Origin: Rhizophlyctis rosea
Lineage: Eukaryota; Chytridiomycota; Chytridiomycetes; Rhizophlyctidales; Rhizophlyctidaceae
DNA length: 59,276 nt
NCBI GenBank assembly: GCA_027596075.1
Contig: JADGJC010000255.1
Span: 1-59,276 of the forward strand
Direction of reading: 5' to 3'
The translations under genes and the position numbers were made by a program. A model generated the notes under the pieces. The model worked only from the letters and a program-made list of their open reading frames with translations. It was not told where the DNA came from and did no database searches. Each line of letters begins with the position of its first letter. Position 1 is the first letter of the stretch. This document shows, piece after piece, positions 55,315 to 59,276 of this stretch.

Positions 55315-57178
55315 ATGCCCCGCATCTACATAGACGACGTCGAGCCACTCACCACACCCTTATCAGACGGCCAATATGGCCGGGACCGCGCAAAAGACAT
55401 CCTCGCCACCGCTGAAGCTTTCTCGCACAAAGACGCAACATTCATCCCTGCCGAAGGTGTCAGCGAATATTTTGAGTCGGAATGGTCATGGTCCGAAACA
55501 ATGAACCCCCTCATAGCAGCCGCAACAATGTCCTTCGCCACCCACCGCCCTCTTCAACTCACCCCCGATATCATCTACAACGTCATCCTCCAAGGCATAT
55601 CCGCCCACGTCGCCACGGATCCTGAGAAGTACCGCAATATCCTGGTCAGCCACGCGGAAGGCAAGGTGGAAATTTGTATCCGTGATTATTCTCTGGTTCC
55701 AGGGCGTTGGGACAATAATTGGGGGTACTCCATCGGCAAATTTCGTGAAAGAATATTGAAACGAATTCCACCCGCGTCTCCTGTAAAACCCGCATTAGAC
55801 CTTTCCTTCACCACCACAACACCGACAGACCGCGTAGCCCATGCCGCTGTTTTGATGGATGTACTCAAAGCATTTTACACCTATGTTGTGGAAACCTGGT
55901 GCGGCATACCCTGGATCGACGTCACAGGCACCAAGAAGGATTGGATCTCGCTCTCCCGGGCCATCGGTGAACCCCTCCTGGCATTAGGATTAGCTGACTG
56001 GAATCGCAACCTACAATACATTTTGAAGAATATCATTTCTATCTTTGAAGGGGGTACCGACACGGCATTCTGGAATCAGTTCTACTATTATAAAGGGGCT
56101 GGGGAGTCGGACGGTGTAGCACGTGTGGATGGGTGGATCGCAAAGCTCTTTCTGTACATCAAAGATGGCTTGAATTCGTTAGCTGTAAATTGTCAACACG
56201 CCTGTCCCGGATGAAAAACTATCTGGCTCTGCACTACTTGTGGGGGGAGGACCTCCTGCACTTGCTGAACCCAAGCCTGCTGCAGATGATGAGGAGGGGG
56301 ACATGAAAAAGGAGTGTGAGAGGAAGGGAGCTGAGAAGGATGAGGAAGCCTCTGTACCGAAGGGAAAGAAGCTGGGCGCGGCTGTACTGAAATTTAGGGA
56401 AGCTTTGCTTGCCGAACAAGCTGCTAAGAACAGGACGAGACGGAAGAAGGAGCAGGAGGAGCAGGAAAGCAGTGATGAGGAGGCGGAATTGAGTGATAGT
56501 GAGGAGGAAGAGTGGGCTGCTGGAAAGACAGAGCCGAGGAAGGAGGAGGCAAAGAGGCTTATAAAAAAGGAGGAAAAGGTTAGCAAATGGAGAAGGCTTG
56601 CAGATTTCAAAGTTGATGGCATAGCTAACTCTACCTCTTCCTGTTATTAGCAAAGGATCGAAGAACCCAAAAACCCTGGTCAACACCCGAAACCCGCAGC
56701 CAAAGCGGAACGACATACTGAGCCCAATGCAATGGTTCCTGCTGGTTTAAAGGCAGCCTTGCGGGAAGAATGGGAGGATGAATGGGAGGAGGACAATGAG
56801 CCTGAGAAGCTCGTTCACGGTACGAAGAAGACGAAGCCGCCAGTGCCTACAGCAACACGTGAACCCTTCTATGACTCTGATGAGGATACGGCCGAAATAC
56901 CATTGGCGGATTTTCCGATTGGGGTGACTGACACACCTTTTATTTGGGAGTATATGGGTAGTGTCATTCCTATGACATTGAGGGCGGGATTGGTTGGGGT
57001 TACCGTTAACAACAATGGGGTGCTTTGTCCGGAGGTTGGATGGGTTATCGGGCGTGATCCGAAGGAGGAGAAGGAGGGAGGAACTTCCGAGACAAGTAGG
57101 GCGTGGTCTATTCAGATAGATTATGAGGGGGAGTCTCAGGAGTGGCTCAGGAAGAATCTTGAAGGGAATAGTGAATAG
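55315..57178 (+). CDS. DUF4419 protein with a charged insert
   Basis: Exons 55315-56184, 56276-56611 and 56651-57178 give about 577 residues; the introns are 91 nt and only 39 nt, both phase 0. Residues 1-290 match the DUF4419 fold: MNPLIAAATMSFATHRPLQL, PDIIYNVILQGISAHVATDP, WCGIPWIDVTGTKKDWISL and FWNQFYYYKGAGESDGVARV. The closing part of that domain lies far downstream (LADFPIGVTDTPFIWEYMGS, MTLRAGLVGVTVNNNGVLCP). Between them is a ~200-residue charged, Glu/Lys-rich insert (EEEEWAAGKTEPRKEEAKRL) that looks disordered or helical. DUF4419 proteins occur widely in fungi with no established function. The 39-nt intron contains a GCTAAC branch and ends in TTAG, an in-frame stop if retained. Confidence 0.8.
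56612..56650 (+). other. Very short (39-nt) probable intron
   Basis: GTTGAT donor, GCTAAC branch, pyrimidine tract and TTATTAG acceptor. The frame is the same on both sides and the last codon of the segment is TAG, so the segment must be spliced out or bypassed for the C-terminal half of DUF4419 to be made. Confidence 0.6.
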
Positions 57179-57693
57179 GTTTTCGGGCTGGGGTGCTCGA
57201 GTGTATCTTTCAATCAGACACCATAGTATGTCGTCAACATTAGCTTTACATAAGACATAGAAGGGAATTTCGATTGATCCGGAAAAGTTTGTGGACTTGG
57301 AAGTGGCATTTGGGTAAATCTTGAGGACCGGAATGGCAGGTTGGGACAGTTGCATCCGGCGAAATTGGGCACTCAATTGCGCATCGACATTGCATAGCTT
57401 GCCCTGCAGTGCAGCATTGGTTCCTGGGTTGTTATAATTGTCAACCATTACAATCTCTCTACAATCTCCCTACAACCCCACCACCCATAATAACCTCCCG
57501 ACTGGTTCAAACTGTGGCTAGCTCATCAGGCTAATCTTCCACGTACACCAGAGAAGATACTTTGTAGGTAGGTCAACCTACCATATTTAGCTGAATGGTA
57601 AATCTAGCTAAAACGGGCCTTGACTTTGTGTTACATACCATAAAAGCAGTCACCCCAGCCCTTTTTCCACCTCGTTTCTCCTCATCCGCCAAA
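57179..57693. other. Intergenic, promoter of the F-box gene
   Basis: No protein-like frame. An alternative ATG at 57595 is in frame with the F-box gene and would add 33 residues. A short GTAGGTAGGT tandem lies near 57565. Confidence 0.4.
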
Positions 57694-58269
57694 ATGGCAA
57701 ATACCCTCCCAGACGAGATGCTGGCCGAAATTCTTAGACTAGCCTGTGCCCACCCCGAGGCCCGCCTCCGTATCCCCCCTGCCTGCAGACTTCGACGCAC
57801 TTGCCGTCACTGGAACCAACTCCTCACCGCCGAACTATCCTGCATCTGTTTCGACACTCACCACGCCATCCTCCGCTCTTTCTTGGAAACCTACCTCACC
57901 CGCCCAACAGCCGTACACTTCCGCTACCTCATCGAGAAATATGTTGAAAAACTCGACACTCACCCGGCACTTGTGGAAATATACCTTTCCCCGGAATACC
58001 ACGAACTGCCGACGAGGGTGGAGCAGCGGTGGGGACGGGCGCGCCATGCTGATCGGAGTACGTTAGATCGGTCGGGAGACGCATCGCAACGTGGACAAAA
58101 TGGGGACATTAGTAGTAGGGAGATAGATGCTCTTCACGCGGACATTGCAAAGCATCCCATGCTGAGTAGGTTCAGCGCGGACGTTGATTTGTTGGTGTGG
58201 TCCACCGAGGCCGTGCGTCTCGGTCACCGCATTGCATATTTCGCGCAGGTGAATGGTATAGAGTTGTGA
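57694..58269 (+). CDS. Small F-box protein
   Basis: From the ATG at 57694 the protein is 191 residues (MANTLPDEMLAEILRLACAH). The first ~55 residues fit an F-box: LPDEMLAEILRLA, then PPACRLRRTCRHWNQLLTAE. The rest is short and mostly helical (SFLETYLTRPTAVHFRYLIE, IAYFAQVNGIEL) with no WD, Kelch or LRR repeats, so the substrate-binding part is undefined or the protein is an adaptor fragment. An in-frame ATG at 57595 would extend it, but the extra residues do not look like part of the F-box. Confidence 0.65.
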   Translation: MANTLPDEMLAEILRLACAHPEARLRIPPACRLRRTCRHWNQLLTAELSCICFDTHHAILRSFLETYLTRPTAVHFRYLIEKYVEKLDTHPALVEIYLSPEYHELPTRVEQRWGRARHADRSTLDRSGDASQRGQNGDISSREIDALHADIAKHPMLSRFSADVDLLVWSTEAVRLGHRIAYFAQVNGIEL

Positions 58270-58610
58270 AATATTCCCTTCCAACATACCGTTCATTAAG
58301 TCTGAGTAATACCTATGTGTTTTGCTTGGATTAGTTGTTCATGGGTACGTGCTCAAGATGTGTCAACATTTGGAAAGGGAGAAGGTTGCAACGATGCCTT
58401 ATAATGTATCCACTGCTGGTCCAAGCATACAATCCCTCTTTGGGTGCTCTTCTTGGCTCAACTCGGGCGAAAACTTTTAGGCCAATAGGAAAAGATTGAC
58501 ATTGCAGTCCGCAGCCTTGTGCATCCGTTTCTATTGACATGCAGATTGATTGATATAAAACTCAATCGGATGGTGCTAAGCATAGACTCGGTGTACTAAT
58601 CAAATCATCT
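58270..58610. other. Intergenic between convergent genes
   Basis: No frame of note. It is the 3' flank of both neighbours. Confidence 0.4.
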
Positions 58611-59276
58611 TCAACTTGCAGTCGGCGTGGACAAGCCAAGCTTCTGCTTCTGTATTCTCGGAATAACACCAACAAGAACAAGCAAAGCGGCACCAACAAC
58701 AGCCCAAAGCTTCAGCCCCAGAACATTGTTGTTGTATGGTGTGTCCGTCGCAGTTGCAACCGTAACCAGTAGCAGGGCAAGCACAATGTAGCCACCCCAC
58801 CTATGATGCTTCCATATGGCTTTCGCCCTATCCTCCCCTCCATAGAGACTCGGCGTCGCCCACATAGTGAAGCCGACAAAATACTGCATCAGCAATATTA
58901 CTGACAGAATGACACCGAAGTAGCCATGGACGGAATGGAAGTGAGACCCACGTCCCTGCAGATATTTGTTGTACTCGATGACGGTGATGCCGGTGATGAA
59001 GCAGAGGAGGGCAAATAGGTTCAATAGTCCATGTATCCGTTGACCGGTGCGTTTCTGCGCGGGAGTGTGGGTTGGTTGGAGGGAGAGGATGGATTGGATG
59101 AGGGTGAAGATTGCGAGGGATTGCGCAAGGGGATGGTAGGAGAAGAGGATTACGGGTTTGGTGAGGACGGATGACCATATTTGTGCGAGGAGGAGGATGG
59201 CGCCTACTTGGGCGATCAGGCCTCTACCTGGGGATGATTGGGGGTTAGCACGTGAAAGGACGAACAAACACGCGGG
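58611..59276 (-). CDS. Cytochrome b561-type membrane protein, 5' end outside the window
   Basis: The last coding exon runs from about 59227 to the stop at 58611. It begins after a likely acceptor (TCCCCAG) with a GCTAAC branch upstream, so the bases beyond 59227 are intron and the N-terminus lies off the window. Five hydrophobic helices are seen: GLIAQVGAILLLAQIWSSVL, SLAIFTLIQSIL, GLLNLFALLCFITGITVIEY, VILSVILLMQYFVGFTMWA and GYIVLALLLVTVATA. His residues sit at helix ends as in cytochrome b561 cores (FSYHPLA, RIHGLLN, HFHSVHGYFG, KHHRWGG). Such domains carry two haems and move electrons across membranes. Fungal versions are often joined to N-terminal DOMON domains; whether that is so here cannot be seen. 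Confidence 0.8.
   Translation of the reverse strand, partial: PACLFVLSRANPQSSPGRGLIAQVGAILLLAQIWSSVLTKPVILFSYHPLAQSLAIFTLIQSILSLQPTHTPAQKRTGQRIHGLLNLFALLCFITGITVIEYNKYLQGRGSHFHSVHGYFGVILSVILLMQYFVGFTMWATPSLYGGEDRAKAIWKHHRWGGYIVLALLLVTVATATDTPYNNNVLGLKLWAVVGAALLVLVGVIPRIQKQKLGLSTPTAS

Noticed and set aside
56747..57448. Minus-strand frame of 233 codons
   Set aside because: It overlaps the DUF4419 C-terminal exon, whose plus-strand reading carries conserved family text.
1..59276. tRNA, rRNA, CRISPR or intact transposon
   Set aside because: No A-box/B-box pair, rRNA-like stretch, regular spacer-repeat array, transposase, reverse transcriptase or long terminal repeat was seen on either strand. 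A computed scan would be more decisive.

Overview
This window looks like nuclear DNA of an early-diverging, probably zoosporic (chytrid-type) fungus. The genes are eukaryotic and carry many short GT-AG introns (most 60-136 nt, a few possibly under 50 nt), often with a CTAAC or CTGAC-like branch signal upstream of the acceptor. The content is fungal: a vacuolar ATPase proteolipid c'' subunit, a NUC1/endonuclease G, an RNA-dependent RNA polymerase of the RNA-silencing type, a fimbrin-like actin-binding protein, stand-alone response regulators, F-box and ankyrin proteins. The lineage is an inference from gene style. No rRNA, tRNA, CRISPR array or intact transposon was recognised.

Layout. 0.7-2.9 kb: a tail-anchored conserved-looking protein (+). 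3.5-4.1 kb: a broken or hard-to-splice membrane-protein gene (-). 4.7-5.9 kb: an unrecognised Cys-rich protein (-) with a frame break. 6.0-7.6 kb: a RING/TRAF-type zinc-finger protein (-). 8.0-9.8 kb (-) and 12.6-14.0 kb (+): two head-to-head response-regulator paralogues with identical intron positions, separated by an unresolved 2.8 kb. 14-19 kb is gene-poor, with only possible exons. 19.2-21.0 kb: a secreted carboxylesterase (+). 22.6-26.4 kb: RNA-dependent RNA polymerase (+). 26.6-28.4 kb: a TIR-like/helical-repeat protein with a frameshift (-). 29.2-30.6 kb: an F-box protein (-). 31.9-32.5 kb: a small membrane protein split by an in-frame TGA (+). 33.2-34.3 kb: a CCHC zinc-knuckle plus T5orf172-type protein (-). 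37.0-41.0 kb: a 19-exon UBA-UBX-LRR protein (-). 41.5-46.3 kb: three tandem F-box/ankyrin paralogues (+). 47.1-48.3 kb: VMA16 (+). 48.7-50.3 kb: NUC1-like nuclease (-). 51.1-54.6 kb: fimbrin-type CH-CH head on a long coiled coil (-). 55.3-57.2 kb: DUF4419 protein with an acidic insert (+). 57.7-58.3 kb: F-box protein (+). 58.6-59.3 kb: cytochrome b561-type membrane protein running off the end (-).

Functional themes. The strongest is ubiquitin-linked protein recognition: a UBA-UBX-LRR protein that looks like a Cdc48/p97 adaptor carrying its own substrate-recognition LRR array, divergently paired with three F-box/ankyrin genes, plus two other F-box genes and a RING protein. A second theme is possible self-defence: an RNA-silencing polymerase next to a TIR-like repeat protein. 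A third is two-component signalling, represented by the paired receivers. A striking composition pattern overlies all of this: short C-rich runs followed by G-rich runs, repeated across genes on both strands and switching inside single exons.

I joined exons by eye using open frames, splice dinucleotides and phase. The RING, response-regulator, UBA-UBX-LRR, ankyrin, VMA16, NUC1, CH-domain and DUF4419 models close in frame across all their introns, which makes those structures fairly secure. Several regions (3.5-5.9, 10-12.6, 14-18.8, 35-37 kb) remain unresolved.
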